From Mikania micrantha (taxonomy: Eukaryota > Streptophyta > Magnoliopsida > Asterales > Asteraceae): a DNA stretch of 64,000 bases. The position numbers and the translations under genes are program-made. Positions 11,226 through 23,385 of the stretch are shown here, piece after piece; the stretch's first letter is position 1; each line of letters begins with the position of its first letter. The stretch is taken from contig CM018683.1 of the NCBI GenBank assembly GCA_009363875.1, positions 67,070,187-67,134,186 on the forward strand, in the 5' to 3' direction. The notes below the pieces were generated by a model, which was not told the origin of the DNA, did no database searches, and saw only the letters and a list, made by a program, of their open reading frames with translations.

Positions 11226-11414
11226 TGTGACAATTGCAATTGAGAATTACGTCGTCAATGACGAGGGCACATTTAGTCGTGCTTAAAATCCATGTTGATT
11301 TAGCGATTGTGATTGCTACAGGTTGAAACTAGGCGAAAATTGGTGAACATAGGCGAAAACCGTGCTCGAAACGGAGTTCTGGATTCTCCAGAATCGCAAA
11401 ACGAAGAAAATTAC
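11226..11414 (+). repeat. 5' LTR of element C, first part
   Basis: Matches the start of the 3' LTR at 31,978 onwards (tgtgacaattgcaattgag, then the cgtgcttaaaatcca block). It is cut after attac, the target site duplicated by insertion of element B. Confidence 0.9.
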
Positions 11415-14363
11415 TGTCACACCCCGAGCCGGCGAGGTAGGATCGAAGTCCCCGTCGGGCGGAAGGTTCTCGGGGCGCGATATCATGAGTGATAATCATG
11501 ATGATCAGATTGTTTACAAAGCATCAATGTTAAGAATAACTAAAGCACAATCAAACATTAAACTAGGATTACGAAGTTAAATTACAATATCAATGTTCGG
11601 TAATTTAACTCGGTAAACCTATCAAAAGAATCAAGTGTTTTCTATCTTGTAACTGTACAAGACATCCAAAAGTGATTCGTATGAATAACAAATATGTGCT
11701 TCCAAAATCAACTAGGTCCTCTATCTAGGCCGCCTAGCATGCAATCCAATAGCCTTAGCTTGAACCTGTTCTTCACCTGAGAAAGCATGTAAGAAAACAA
11801 AGTCAACACAATGGTTGGTGAGTTCATAAAGTTTATAAGTTTAAAATAGATTTAACAAACCTCTTTCGGTAAAACCTTAATCTCATTAACTCCACATGTA
11901 ATATCCAAATCGGTATGCTTATATATAGGGCATACCCCTGAGTCGAGCCTACAACCCGCCTAGACGCCGTCCCACCACATACTAATTCGCATATGACACT
12001 GTTGTTAATAATAATTAAACATTTTACCTACCAATCAACCCATTCCTCATCATAGCTTTAGTTTTCTGTTCAAAGTTTATAAGTCTATCGCATTCATAGG
12101 TATTAACCCGCCTAGACGCCGTCCCACCACATAATAATTAAACATTTCACACGCACATAGTTTAGTTGTCCCTAATCTCATGCGTGAGTACAAGCTCTGC
12201 TATAGCAGAAGTTTAGCAATTACGTAGCTCACGGCTAGATACAAGCTATGCTCTAGCAGAAGTTTAGCCATTATGTATCTCATGAATTAGTTAAGCTTAG
12301 TCTAGCAATTACGTGTCTCCTATACAAGATACAAGCTCTGCTCTAGCAGAAGTTTAGCAATTACGTATCTCATACATAGACACAAGCCATGCATACACAA
12401 ACAATCCAGTAATTACATATCTCATATAAGCAGACAAAATCTCTGCACTAGCAGAAGTTAAGCAATTACATGTCTCTTATATAGATAATAGCTTAGCCTC
12501 GACATGGTTTAGTTTTCATGTATCTCAATACATAGGTACAAGCTCTACTCTAGCAGAAGCTTAGCAATTACGTAGCCTATGATTAGATACATGCATAGTA
12601 TTTCACGTGCAATCAGAGTTTCAAGCACATAGATTCAATCATTCACATATAGTTTCATCATGTATTCCATAGCATAATCATCAAGTCTCAAGTTTAAGTA
12701 TCTCATCTCGAACATAAGCATCAAGTCTCAAGTTGAAGTATTTCATCTCAAGCATAAGTATCAAGCCTCAAGTTTAAGCATCTCATTTCAAGTATAAACA
12801 TCAAGTCTAAAGTTTAAGTATCTCGTTTCAAACATGAGCATCAAGTTTGTAGAATAAGTATCAAGTTTCTAGCTCCTCAAGGTATAATAGATTCCAAGCG
12901 TAAGTCTCATTGTAAGCATCATGTTTAAGTATAGAAAGCATTAAATAACATTTCAATCGTTTATTAAAATGTTTAACATGCTTCTCAGTCTCGAAGTAAA
13001 ACAAATAAGTTTGAAAAGGGACAAATGAACACACCTTGTGTCCGTAGTGTTTGACTTAGCTTAAAAGAAGAATGCTCGCGCTCTTGATTGAACTTGAGTT
13101 TGTTTTCACGATCCTGTATTGATTTCACGTTGTATTTGACTTATAAGTATCAATTGTTGTGATTTGTGTGCGTATATGTGTTAGTGTTAGCCCTAACGTT
13201 GGCTAACACTCGTGAGTCTCGGTAGTCATTCGGCCCTTATTTACTTGTGGTTAATATTGCATTGTCTTCATATTATAAGTTTATTGTAATTACTGTCATC
13301 TTTGATTTCAAAATGGTTTGTGGCATCGTAGTTGTAAGAGTTAAAGTTTGCAAGCATATAGTTTCTAAAGTCTTTCACCATTTTATTGAAATCACCATAC
13401 GTTTCCTTACACGCTATTTAACATCATTTAGTTTTAAGTGTTAAGTTGTACTCTAATAAATGGGCCGAATAGGGTTAGACGGGGCCTCGTAAATTAGATA
13501 AAAAGAGTTTATTTTACGCGCATTTCTCGTAAATTAGATAAAAAGAGTTTATTTTACTATTTGGATGGTATTTAATTCTAATAATTATTTTAAATTTCGT
13601 TTAATTAATTTATTTATGGAATTTCATTATTTTACGCGTTTCGTTAATTTATTCGCGAATTATTAAAATAGTTTAGTTTAATCTTGTTTATGATGAGTTT
13701 CAAAATTGTAAAACAGGAAATATTTTATTTCTATAAGTTTATGATCGTTCGTTTCGTTTTTCGTTTTCGTTTCGTCAGAACGCGTCGCCATCGCGCGTAT
13801 TCGTTCGAATCGTCATCCGAACGAACACCCCATTTTCTTTCTTCTACACTAGGAACATTGTCGCGGTTGTCGCTTCGCTTCCTTTGCCACACAAGAACAA
13901 TCATTTTTTTAGGACTTTTAGGATTTCGGGAAATTTCCAAACGAACAATTTCAACGAAATCGACGATGGTTTGGCTTTCTGATCTTGTTTTCTACTTTTC
14001 AGTCATTATTTCAGAACGTTAAACCTTCAGAATCATTCATACAGATCGTCACCTATACGAATAATTCGTCAGTTTAGCATTCCGTAACAATAACCGTTAT
14101 GGTTTTGTTCTGTTTAACCTCACATACATTTACACACAATAGTATCAAATCAAGTATCTGTGTTTCCAGTCTGTGTTGTCTGATATGTTTGTGACTGCTA
14201 AACCCTAAGGTTTTAATCAGATTTCAGACAATCGTATAATAGTCTCGTATTAAGTATAATGTATCAATAGTATAAACTTAGTTTCACGTAATGTGTACCT
14301 GAGTTACTGTACGAGTTACTGTTGCGATCACTGTTCTGGCACGCGTCCGGCACTGATGTTACA
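11415..14363 (-). repeat. 3' LTR of element B (deleted form)
   Basis: Collinear with 19,223-23,385 but about 1.2 kb shorter. The block matching about 21,271-22,669 is gone; in its place tcgtaaattagataaaaaga and what follows (about 13,488 on) appears twice. Conversely, 13,820-13,965 is absent from the other LTR. A cccgcctagacgccgtccca block occurs twice here (about 11,956 and 12,108) and once in the other copy. Confidence 0.9.
12180..12860 (-). repeat. intra-LTR tandem repeats of element B (also at 19,970-20,650)
   Basis: 12,190-12,590 has about seven diverged units of 50-60 bp built around tacaagctctgctctagcag, agtttagcaattacg and tatctcat. The ctgctctagcag core is a small hairpin. 12,665-12,860 has units of about 40 bp around catcaagtctcaagtttaag and tatctcatctc. 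Both arrays are present in the other LTR, so they predate insertion. Confidence 0.8.
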
Positions 14364-14399
14364 GTCTCCCCTTGTTAGAGAAATTTCGTCCCGAAATTT
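14364..14399 (-). other. polypurine tract and 3' untranslated end of element B
   Basis: On the minus strand the sequence reads aaatttcgggacgaaattt, a short gap, then aacaaggggagac, directly abutting the 3' LTR (tgtaacatcag). The same aaatttcgggacgaaattt precedes the PPT of C and E. It ends at the pol stop codon. Confidence 0.85.
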
Positions 14400-16722
14400 A
14401 AGACTCGTTATTCGGTACGGCTTCCTCTGTAAAGAGTTGTGGATACTTGTTTTTCATGTGATCTTCACGTTCCCAAGTAAACTCGGGTCCGCGCCTTGAG
14501 TTCCATCGAACCATAACGATTGGAATATGGCTTCGCCTCAGTTTCTTAACTTTGCGATCCATAATCTCCAAAGGTTCTTCAACAAAACATAAGTGTTCAT
14601 CCAATTGAATTCCTCCAACCGGTATGATAAGAGTTTCATCGGCAAGGCATTTCTTCAAATTTAAGACGTGAAACACATCGTGTACACCACTAAGTTCATC
14701 TGGTAAGCTTAATCTGTACGCCACAGGACCAATGCGTTCGATGATTTCGAATGGTCCCACGTATTGTGGTGTTAATTTGCCTTTCTTTGCAAAACGAACT
14801 ACACCTTTCCATGGGGATACCTTTAGCATGACACGGTCTCCCACTTGGAATTCCAACGACTTGCGCCGTTTATCGGCATTGCACTTTTGTCTACTTCGAG
14901 TTGTTTGTAACCGTTGTTGTATCTGAGTTATTGTGTCGGTAGTTTCTTGAATGAGTTCTGGCCCGGTGATACGATTATCTCCCACTTCCGACCAACAGAT
15001 CGACGATCGACACTTGCGACCATAGAGAGCCTCGAACGGTGCACATCCGATGCTACTATGATAGCTATTGTTATAGGAGAATTCAATTAGTGGAAAATGG
15101 GAATCCCAATTCTCACCGAAGTCTAGAACACAAGTTCTTAACATGTCCTCCAGGGTTTGTATAGTACGTTCACTTTGACCATCCGTTTGTGGATGATAAG
15201 CTATACTCAAGTTTAATTGTGTTCCTAGAGATTTCTGCAATGACTTCCAGAACCTTGATGTGAATCTGCTATCACGATCTGAAATGATAGACAATGGCAC
15301 ACCATGGCGTACCACTATCTCGTTGATGTAAAGCTTCGCTAATTTATCCATCGTATAAGTTTCTCGCATCGGCAAGAAGTGAGCAGATTTGGTTAATCGG
15401 TCAACGATAACCCAAATAGTGTCGTGTCCACTGGAAGTGCAGGGCAACTTAGTAACAAAGTCCATAGCTATCTGTTCCCACTTCCACAGTGGAATTTCAT
15501 GCTGTTCTAGTAAACCTGACTGTTTCTGGTGTTCTGCCTTCACCTTAGCACATGTAAGGCATCGACCAACATACTCGGCTATGTCTTTCTTCATACCCGG
15601 CCACCAATAATATGCACGTAAGTCTTGGTACATCTTATCAGCACCGGGATGTACAGAGTATTTGGTCTTGTGTGCTTCATCAAAAATAAGCTTTCTTAAC
15701 TCATCTACTGCAGGAATCCACACACAGTCCTTGTAGTAAACGAGTCCATCAGGTTTTGTTTCCAAATGTTTTTCCACACCGCAATCAAGTTCTTTCTTCA
15801 AGTTCTCACGTTCAATAACCTCTTGTTGTGCTTTCATAATGTTTTCGTGTAATCTTGTTTGCACTGTCATTCCCATTGCTCTGACGCGCAAGGGTTTGAC
15901 ACGTTCCTTCCGGCTCAAGGCATCAGCTACAACGTTTGCCTTGCCCGGATGGTACTTAATTACACATTCGTAATCATTCAGAAGCTCAACCCAACGTCGC
16001 TGTCGCATGTTGAGTTCCTTCTCATCAAATATGTGTTGCAGACTCTTGTAATCAGTAAATATGCTACACTTGGTGCCATATAAATAATGCCTCCAAATCT
16101 TTAATGCAAATATAACGGCTCCCAGTTCCAGATCATGAGTAGTGTAGTTCTTCTCATGAATCTTTAGTTGTCTCGAGGCATACGCGATAACTTTGTCTCG
16201 CTGCATCAACACACAGCCTAGTCCTTGATGGGATGCATCACAATACACTACAAAGTCATCACAACCATCTGGGAGAGATAAGATCGGAGCATCACATAGC
16301 TTTTGCTTTAGGGTCTGAAAGGCTTCTTCCTGCTTTTGTTCCCAAACAAACGGCTCGCTTTTCTGTGTTAGCTTTGTGAGTGGCAGGGCTATCTTAGAAA
16401 AGTTCGAGATAAACCTTCTATAATAGCCTGCTAAGCCTAGAAAAGAACATATCTCCGTAGGTGTCTTCGGAGTGTCCCAATCCTTTATTGCTTCGATCTT
16501 GGCAGGATCAACGTGTATTCCCTCACTGTTAACAACGTGACCCAAGAATTGAACCTCCTTTAACCAAAACTCACACTTAGAGAATTTGGCATAGAGTTTC
16601 TCTTCCTTTAACAGTTCCAAGATCATTCTAAGGTGTTGCTCATGTTCTGCTTTGCTTTTAGAATAGATCAATATGTCATCAAGGAAGACAATAACAAATT
16701 GATCTAGGTATCGCTTACACAC
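14398..16722 (-). pseudogene. pol of element B: RT C-terminus, RNase H, integrase, chromodomain-like tail
   Basis: A 774-codon open stretch. RT catalytic FVIVFLDDILIYS lies near the start, RNase H VYCDASHQGLGCVLMQ at about residue 160, and DALSRKERVKPLRVRA marks the RNase H/integrase boundary. Integrase has an HHCC finger (HPGADKMYQDL to CLTCAKVK), then the DDE core with MDFVTKLP, SIISDRDSRF and the Glu near DFGENWDSHF. The GKLTPQYVGPFEI module and a chromodomain-like end (PIVMVRWNSRRGPEFTW) place it with Tekay/Del chromoviruses. It lacks its own start: it is the downstream part of a Gag-Pol cut by TGA at 16,723-16,725, where CGA (Arg) is expected. Confidence 0.9.
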
Positions 16723-17237
16723 TCAGTTCATGAGATCCATGAAAACCGCGGGTGCATTCGTCAACCCAAAGGGCATCACCATAAATTCGTAATGCCCGTA
16801 TCTGGTGCGAAACGCCGTCTTGGGTATGTCTTCGTCTTGTACTCTGAGCTGATGGTATCCGGAACGCAGATCGATCTTATGGAAGTACTGAGCTCCTTGT
16901 AATTGGTCAAACAAATCATCAATCCTCGGTAATGGATACCGATTCTTGATGGTTAGTTTGTTTAGCTCTCTGTAATCTACGCACATACGAAAGGATCCAT
17001 CCTTCTTTTTCACGAACAAAACCGGAGCTCTCCAAGGTGAGTAGCTCGGTCGGATGAAACCTTTATCAAGTAGATCTTGTAGTGGATTCGACAGTTCCTG
17101 CATCTCCGAAGGTGCTAACCTGTAAGGAGATTTAGCAACATGTGTCGCTCCAGGAATCAGATCAATACGAAACTCTACCGGTCCCACAGGTGGCAAATCA
17201 GGTAGATCTTCAGGAAACACTTCAGGGTATTCCTTCA
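16723..17237 (-). pseudogene. pol of element B: reverse transcriptase N-terminal half
   Basis: Contains EYPEVFPEDLPDLPPVGPVE, then YRLAPSEMQEL, LDKGFIRPSYSPWRAPV, CVDYRELNKLTIKNRYPLPR, KIDLRSGYHQLRV and MPFGLTNAPAVFMDLMN in the usual order of RT motifs. It ends at the premature TGA, so RT is split before its catalytic FLDD. A frameshift near 17,238-17,320 separates it from the protease frame. Confidence 0.88.
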
Positions 17238-18233
17238 CTATCGGTACGTCTTGTATTGTTTCTTGTCCTTTTCTTTTCCCACCACGGGAGCCAAGAAAGC
17301 TATGCATTTCTTTTGCAGACACTTACGCGCTTTTATGCGTGATATGATCTTTACGTTTCGCTTTGCTTGATCCCCACGAACTTCCAATACACGATCATCC
17401 GTCACTGGAATCCGAAGTAGCTTTTCAGAACAGATGACTTCAACTCTATTGAGTGATAGCCAGTCAATTCCCATGATGATATCGAAACTGCCCAACTCCA
17501 TCAGCAACAAGTCGATGGTAAATGTGTGATCTGTGAGTGTAAGTGGACAGTTCCTAAGTATAGTGCTAACTGTAACTTGCTTTCCGTTCGCTACTTCGAT
17601 AATATAAGGGGAGTCTAAAGTTTCCTCCATAAGGCTAAGTTGTCGTGCAAAATCAGATGAAATAAAACTCTGGTCTGCACCAGTGTCAAACAATATAGAT
17701 GCATAAAAGTCATGTAAAAGAAATGTACCAGTGACCACATTAGGGTCTTGGCGTGCAGCATTGGCTCCAATGGCAAAAGCTCGTCCGTGAGGTGCTTGTG
17801 CTCCTGGTTGCACTCTCTTTGGACAGTCGCGGTAGAAATGTCCCATTTCCCCGCAATTGTAACATCCCCTGTTGTTGTTGTTTCCTGGATTCTGTGGTGG
17901 TGGTGGTGGAGGTAGTGCTCTTGCTGCAGTGTTGGTTGCCTGATTTACAGCAAAACGGCATCTTGCAACCCAGTGGCCAAATCGACCACAATTAGTGCAT
18001 TTCCTACATTGAGCAGTAGGAGGATGATGATACTTGCAGTGAGTGCACTGGGGATGTTCTCCTCCATAATTCCTGGTTGCAGGATTGACAGGTGCTGCAG
18101 GTGCCTGTCTCAAAGGAGTAACGGCCGCATAATTCTTAACTACCTTCTGTTTCTTCTTTTGGTGGTACTCTGGTTTCTTTGATGTTGTTTCCTTGGATTT
18201 CCCCGTGTCATCTTTCAGAACTCCAGACTTCAC
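17238..18233 (-). pseudogene. Gag nucleocapsid and aspartic protease of element B
   Basis: A Lys-rich linker is followed by a CTHCKYHH-type cluster and two CCHC knuckles, CTNCGRFGHWVARC and CYNCGEMGHFYRDC. Retropepsin follows: FDTGADQSFIS active site, later SFDIIMGIDWLS. The catalytic Asp-Thr-Gly is intact. Nucleocapsid and protease share one frame, as expected for a Gag-Pol fusion. The 5' side is out of frame with the N-terminal gag by a small deletion at about 18,235, and the 3' side is shifted relative to RT. Confidence 0.88.
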
Positions 18234-19066
18234 ATCACATTGGTGAGTTTAGCTGAAAGGGATATAGCAGACTCCAGGGTAGTAGGATATGCAGCCAACA
18301 CAATGCTTTGAATACAAGAGGGTAATCCTGCTACGTAGCGATCAATCAGCTTTTCCAATGTTGGTACCATCTATGGCACCAAAGCTACCAGTTCATGATA
18401 GCGAGTAGTAAAGGTCATATGATCAGCTCCCTTCATCACATGGTTCGAGAGCTCAATCTCCAACTGTTGCAGTTCATGTTTCGGACAAAACTCGTTCCTC
18501 AGAAGGAGTTTGAATTCTGCCCATGGCATCGCCATTGCTTCATCTCTTCCTTTAGCTCTGATCTGAGCATTCCACCATGTCAGTGCTCGCTTGCTAAACG
18601 ATCCGGCTGCGTAGCGAACTTTATGGTGTTCTGGACAACTGCTTATATCCAGAGTGTTCTCCATTTTCTCTAGCCATTGGATCAGGCCAACAGCTCCTTC
18701 AACTCCAGTGAAACTCGGTGGCTTGCATCCTACAAATGACTTGTAGGAGTAGTCAGAAATATGACCGGTGTTTCCACTAGCTTCCCCAGTAGTATGGCCA
18801 GAGTTGTTTCCATGGCCTTGAATCCGGTTTATCATCTCTAGGATGACATCTTTCAGTTGACTTGTCAGTTGGGTGCTCAGAAGTGTCGCCAAAGCGATAG
18901 TGGCAGGATCAATAACTGGACCCGCATTCGGGTTTGGAGGAGGACTAAGTGGAGGAGGAGGAGGGGGCGGTGGTGAATCTGGCGGTGATGGTGTAGAAGA
19001 ATGTGGTGCAGAAGTCTGAGTAGTAGGTATCGGAGTCGGTTGTTTTCTGGGCGGCATTCTGATCAT
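18234..19066 (-). pseudogene. Gag capsid region of element B
   Basis: ATG at 19,066 (or 19,057) starts a Pro-rich N-terminus, with DSPPPPPPPPLSPPPNP at about residues 29-45. The retrotrans_gag core includes CKPPSFTGVEGAVGLIQW, SCPEHHKVRYA, ALTWWNAQIRAKG and EFCPKHELQQLE. A TAG at 18,371-18,373 interrupts it. Past the stop the frame continues with LEKLIDRYVAGLPSCIQ up to a frameshift at about 18,235. It lies directly downstream of the PBS with no intervening ORF. Confidence 0.88.
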
Positions 19067-19206
19067 AACCTAAAGATATTGGTTAATGCAGTGATCGAAT
19101 GCAGAAAAACAACGCAACTTAAGTCTTATGTTCTCTACATGAGGGTCCCTAAGTTATAGTCTAGCTCAAACCGTGTAAGTAAATGACCTATTATTCTCTA
19201 TAACCT

Positions 19207-19219
19207 GGCTCTGATACCA
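19207..19219 (-). other. primer-binding site of element B
   Basis: The minus strand reads tggtatcagagcc, three bases inside the 5' LTR end. It matches the 3' end of initiator tRNA-Met. Confidence 0.9.
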
Positions 19220-19584
19220 ATCTGTCACACCCCGAGCCGGCGGGGTAGGATCGAAGTCCCCGTCGGGCGGAAGGTTCTCGGGGCGCGATATCGTGAGTGA
19301 TAATCATGATGATCAGATTGTTTACATAGCATCAATGTTAAGAATAATTAAAGCACAATCAAACATTAAACTAGGATTACAAAGTTAAATAAGAATATCA
19401 ATGTTCGGTAATTTAACTCAGTAAACCTATCAAAAGAATCAAGTGTTTTCTATATTGTAACTGTACAAGACATCCAAAAGTGATTCGTATGAATAAAAAA
19501 TATGTGCTTCCAAAATCAACTAGGTCCTCTATCTAGGCCGCCTAGCTTGCAATCCAATAGCCTTAGCTTGAACCTGTTCTTCAC

Positions 19585-20815
19585 CTGAGAAAGCATGTAA
19601 GAAAACAAAGTCAACACAATGGTTGGTGAGTTCATAAAGTTTATAAGTTTAAAATAGTTTTAACAAACCTCTTTCGGTAAAACCTTAATCTCATTAACTC
19701 CACATGTAATATCCAGATCGGTATGCTTATATATAGGGCATACCCCTGAGTCGAGCCTACAACCCGCCCAGACGCCGTCCTACCACATACTAATCCGCAT
19801 ATGACACTGTTGTTAATAATAATTAAGCATTTTACCTACCAATCAACCCATTCCTCATCATACCTTTAGTTTTCTTTTCAAAGTTTATAAGTCTATCGCA
19901 TTCATAGGTATTAACTTCAAAATAAGTTTAACAAGCATCATAGTTTAGCTGTCCTAATCTCATGCGTGAGTACAAGCTCTGCTATAGCAGAAGTTTAGCA
20001 ATTACGTTGCTCACGGCTAGATACAAGCTCTGCTCTAGCAGAAGTTTAGCCATTACGTATCTCATGAATTAGTTAAGCTTAGTCTAGCAATTACGTGTCT
20101 CCTATACAAGATACAAGCTCTGCTCTAGCAGAAGTTTAGCAATTACGTATCTCATACATAGACACAAGCCATGCATACACAAACAATCCAGCAATTACAT
20201 ATCTCATATAAGCAGACAAAAGCTCTGCACTAGCAGAAGTTTAGCAATTACATGTCTTTTATATAGATAATAGCTTAGCCTCGTCATGGTTTAGTTTTCA
20301 TGTATCTCAATACATAGGTACAAGCTCTGCTCTAGCAAAAGTTTAGCAATTACGAAGCCTATGATTAGATACATGCATAGTATTTCACGCGCAATCATAG
20401 TTTCAAGCACATAGATTCAATCATTCACCTATAGTTTCATCATGTATTCCATAGCATAATCATCAAGTCTCAAGTTTAAGTATCTCATCTCGAACATAAG
20501 CATCAAGTCTCAAGTTGAAGTATTTCATCTCAAGCATAAGTATCAAGCCTCAAGTTTAAGCATCTCATTTCAAGTATAAACATCAAGTCTAAAGTTTAAG
20601 TATCTCGTTTCAAACATAAGCATCAAGTTTGTAGAATAAGTATCAAGTTTCTAGCTCCTCAAGGTATAATAGATTCCAAGCGTAAGTCTCATTGTAAGAT
20701 CATGTTTAAGTATAGAAAGCATTAAATAACATTTCAATCGTTTATTAAAATGTTTAACATGCTTCTCAGTCCCGAAGTAAAACAAATAAGTTTGAAAAGG
20801 GACAAATGAACTCAC
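19585..20815 (-). other. putative intron inside the 5' LTR of element B
   Basis: In sense orientation, aag|GTGAGTTCATTTGTCCC at the donor (20,815) and TACATGCTTTCTCAG|GTGAAG at the acceptor (19,585), 1,231 nt apart. Both lie downstream of the TATA box and upstream of gag. The unrelated-looking solo LTR D has the same pair 1,228 nt apart. The 3' LTR copy of B has GTGTGT at the donor. Splicing is inference. Confidence 0.4.
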
Positions 20816-21639
20816 CTTGTGTCCGTAGTGTTTGACTTAGCTTAAAAGAAGAATGCTCGCGCTCTTGATTGAACTTGAGTTTGTTTTCACGATCCTGTAT
20901 TGATTTCACGTTGTATTTTACTTATAAGTATAAATTGTTGTGATTTGTGTGTGTATATGTGTTAGTGTTAGCCCTAACGTTGGCTAACACTCGTGAGTCT
21001 CGGTAGTCATTCGGCCCTTATTTACTTGTGGTTAATATTGCATTGTCTTCATATTATAAGTTTATTGCACTTACTGTCATCTTTGATTTCAAAATGGTTT
21101 GTGGCATCGTAGTTGTAAGAGTTAAAGTTTGCAAGCATATAGTTTCTAAAGTCTTTCACCATTTTATTGAAATCACCATACGTTTCCTTGCACGTTATTT
21201 AACATCATTTAGTTTTAAGTGTTAAGTTGTACTCTAACAAATGGGCCGAATAGGGTTAGACGGGGCCTCGAGTGTTAATGGGCTAACTAGTTGGGCCTCG
21301 TGCCAATCATGTGGGCCTAATGAGATGAGCTCTAGACCAAGACAATTACAACAAGTCGAGTACTATTTTTGGGCCAAGAATAAAGGGTGTGGGTCAAACA
21401 AGGAGAAGATGGATCATGGCACTATACTTGGGCCGAGTTTGAGCCGGTTACTTGGGCCATTAACATGTATGGGCCGTAGGAGCTTGGATGACACCATGGG
21501 CTAGAACTAATCAAATTCATGTGGGTTTAGAAGAGTTGTATGGGCCAGCTACACCTAGATTAGGCCGAAGCAAGTAGGGGCCGCATGGTGTCGACGGTTT
21601 TAGCAAGAATGGCAGCATCACCAGCGAACCTTTTGGACT

Positions 21640-22340
21640 TATAAGGTAAGGTTCGGTTAGCAGTTAGGATACATAGGTTCGTGGTTCTCCTTCCATGGTT
21701 CGGCTAGGACTAGAAGGTTCGGCTGGCTACAAGGCTGAAGGTTCGTGGCTTAGGAATGGTTCGTCACCAGCCAAGGGTTCGTGGGTAATGCATGTGTTCG
21801 CACAGGGTTCGTGGGTCTGGTAGTGCAACAGGGTTCGGCTGAGGCTCCAAAGGGTTCGGCCACTTGGCTTGATATGTTGAGTCAAATGGTTCTGCTGACA
21901 GATGCTTCACAGGGTTCGTCGGTTGCATATAGGCTAGTGACTTGTTGGTGCAAGGTTCTGCCTTATGAGGTTAGGTTCGCCACTTAGGGTTCGCAGGTGG
22001 CTATGGTTCGTAGGGTTTATGCTTCACAGGTTCGCTGGTCTGTGTGTTGGGTTTGCAGCCGCCAAGCAGGTTCGGGAGACCCCAGGGTTCGGCCATAGCA
22101 TCTAGGTTCGTTGCATGGGGGTTCGGCGGTCTTGGAGGTGTACGAGGGTTCGCCATTTGCTAGTAAGGTTCGGTTAACAAACCTCCCACGAACCTGTACA
22201 CAATCATCACCATCTCCATAGAGCATCATGATTCTAAGGCTGTTCGTGGGTGTATCTGAAAGGGTTTTCGAAGGTCTATGGTCGACTTACAAGGGTTCTA
22301 CACCCGTTTGCATGGGTTGGGTTGGCTAAAGGGGTGAAAA
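21640..22340 (-). repeat. dispersed GGTTCG/CGAACC hexamer cluster in U3 of element B
   Basis: About 20 copies of ggttcg (often aggttcggct or gggttcgtgg) recur every 15-40 bp without a fixed period. They are absent from the other LTR, which has lost this part. In element sense the motif is CGAACC. Confidence 0.75.
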
Positions 22341-23385
22341 CCCTAATTTCGTGAGTTTTCTTTCGCTCATACCTCAAGTTCGGCTGGGTAAACTTCCAGA
22401 TCCCTTGTACTTTCATGTAGTGGACATCAAGATGGTCGTTTAGACTCCAAGAACACGCGATTTGGTCATCGTTTGAGTGAGATATGGAGCTTCAAAGCTT
22501 GAAAATGGTAGTTTTGTTTCTAGAGAGAGAAAGTGACGGTGGAGATGGTTTAGAGAGAGAGAATGTGTAATAAATGAGAAAATGAACTCATTTAGGGTTT
22601 ATATACCCCGGGGGTGTTCGGGTTCGTTTCGGTTGCTCGGTTCGTATTTTCGTCGCGTTTTCGGCTCTTTACGCGCATTTCTCGTAAATTAAATAAAAAG
22701 AGTTTATTTTACTATTTGGATGGTATTTAATTCTAATAATTATTTTAAATTTCGTTTAATTAATTTATTTATCGAATTTCATTATTTTACGCGTTTCATT
22801 AATTTATTCGCGAATTATTAAAATAGTTTAGTTTAATCTTGTTTATGATGAGTTTCAAAATTGTAAAACAGGAAATATTTTATTTCCTTAAGTTTATGAT
22901 CGTTCGTTTCGTTTTCATTTTCGTTTCGTCAGACCGCGTCGCCATCGCACGTATTCGTTCGAATCTTCATCCGAACAAACACGACGATGGTTTGGCTTTC
23001 TGATTCTTGTTTTCTACTTTTCAGTCATTATTTCAGAACGTTAAACCTTCATAATCATTCATACAGATCGTCACCTATACGAATAATTCGTCGGTTTAGT
23101 ATTCCGTAACAATAACCGTTATGGTTTTGTTTTGCTTAACCTCACATACGTTTACACACAATAGTATCAAATCAAGTATCTGTGTTTCCAGTCTGTGTTG
23201 TCTGATATGTTTGTGACTGTTAAACCCTAAGGTTTTAATCAGATTTCAGAAAATCGTCTAATAGTCTCTTATTAAGTATAATGTATCAATAGTATAAACA
23301 CAGTTTCACGTAATGTGTACCTGAGTTACTGTACAAGTTACTGTTCCGATCACTGTTCCGGCACGCGTCTGGCACTGATGTTACA

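Larger units (their letters stand above)
11415..23385 (-). mobile_element. element B: Tekay-like Ty3/gypsy chromovirus nested in the LTR of C
   Basis: The outer ends are tgtcacacc and tgatgttaca, with a perfect 5-bp TSD attac at 11,410-11,414 and 23,386-23,390. On the minus strand: 5' LTR (19,223-23,385), PBS, gag, PR, RT, RNase H, integrase with chromodomain-like tail, polypurine tract, 3' LTR (11,415-14,363). The internal region is about 4.86 kb with only four major lesions, the best-preserved pol in the window. Unlike C and E it has no room for a pre-gag ORF: the gag ATG lies about 155 bp inside the LTR border. Confidence 0.93.
19223..23385 (-). repeat. 5' LTR of element B (long form)
   Basis: A 4,163-bp LTR running tgtcacacc to tgatgttaca on the plus strand. 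In element sense (minus), U3 includes the CGAACC-rich block 21,640-22,340, and a TATA box (gtatataaac) lies at about 22,598-22,607. The putative intron 20,815-19,585 follows, then the U5 end with a CCGAG/CTCGG hairpin. The tandem arrays described for the other LTR recur at 19,970-20,650. Confidence 0.9.

Noticed and set aside
11950..12600. a CRISPR-like array in the element B LTR
   Set aside because: Repeats are diverged, variable in spacing, present in both LTRs and in a plant retrotransposon; they are LTR minisatellites.
13731..14022. Arg/Phe-rich frames on both strands
   Set aside because: They lie wholly within the 3' LTR of element B and come from ttcgtttcg-type repeats.
21241..22229. 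several 68-87-residue frames on both strands
   Set aside because: They sit in the GGTTCG-rich U3 of the element B LTR; the hexamer array creates the open frames.
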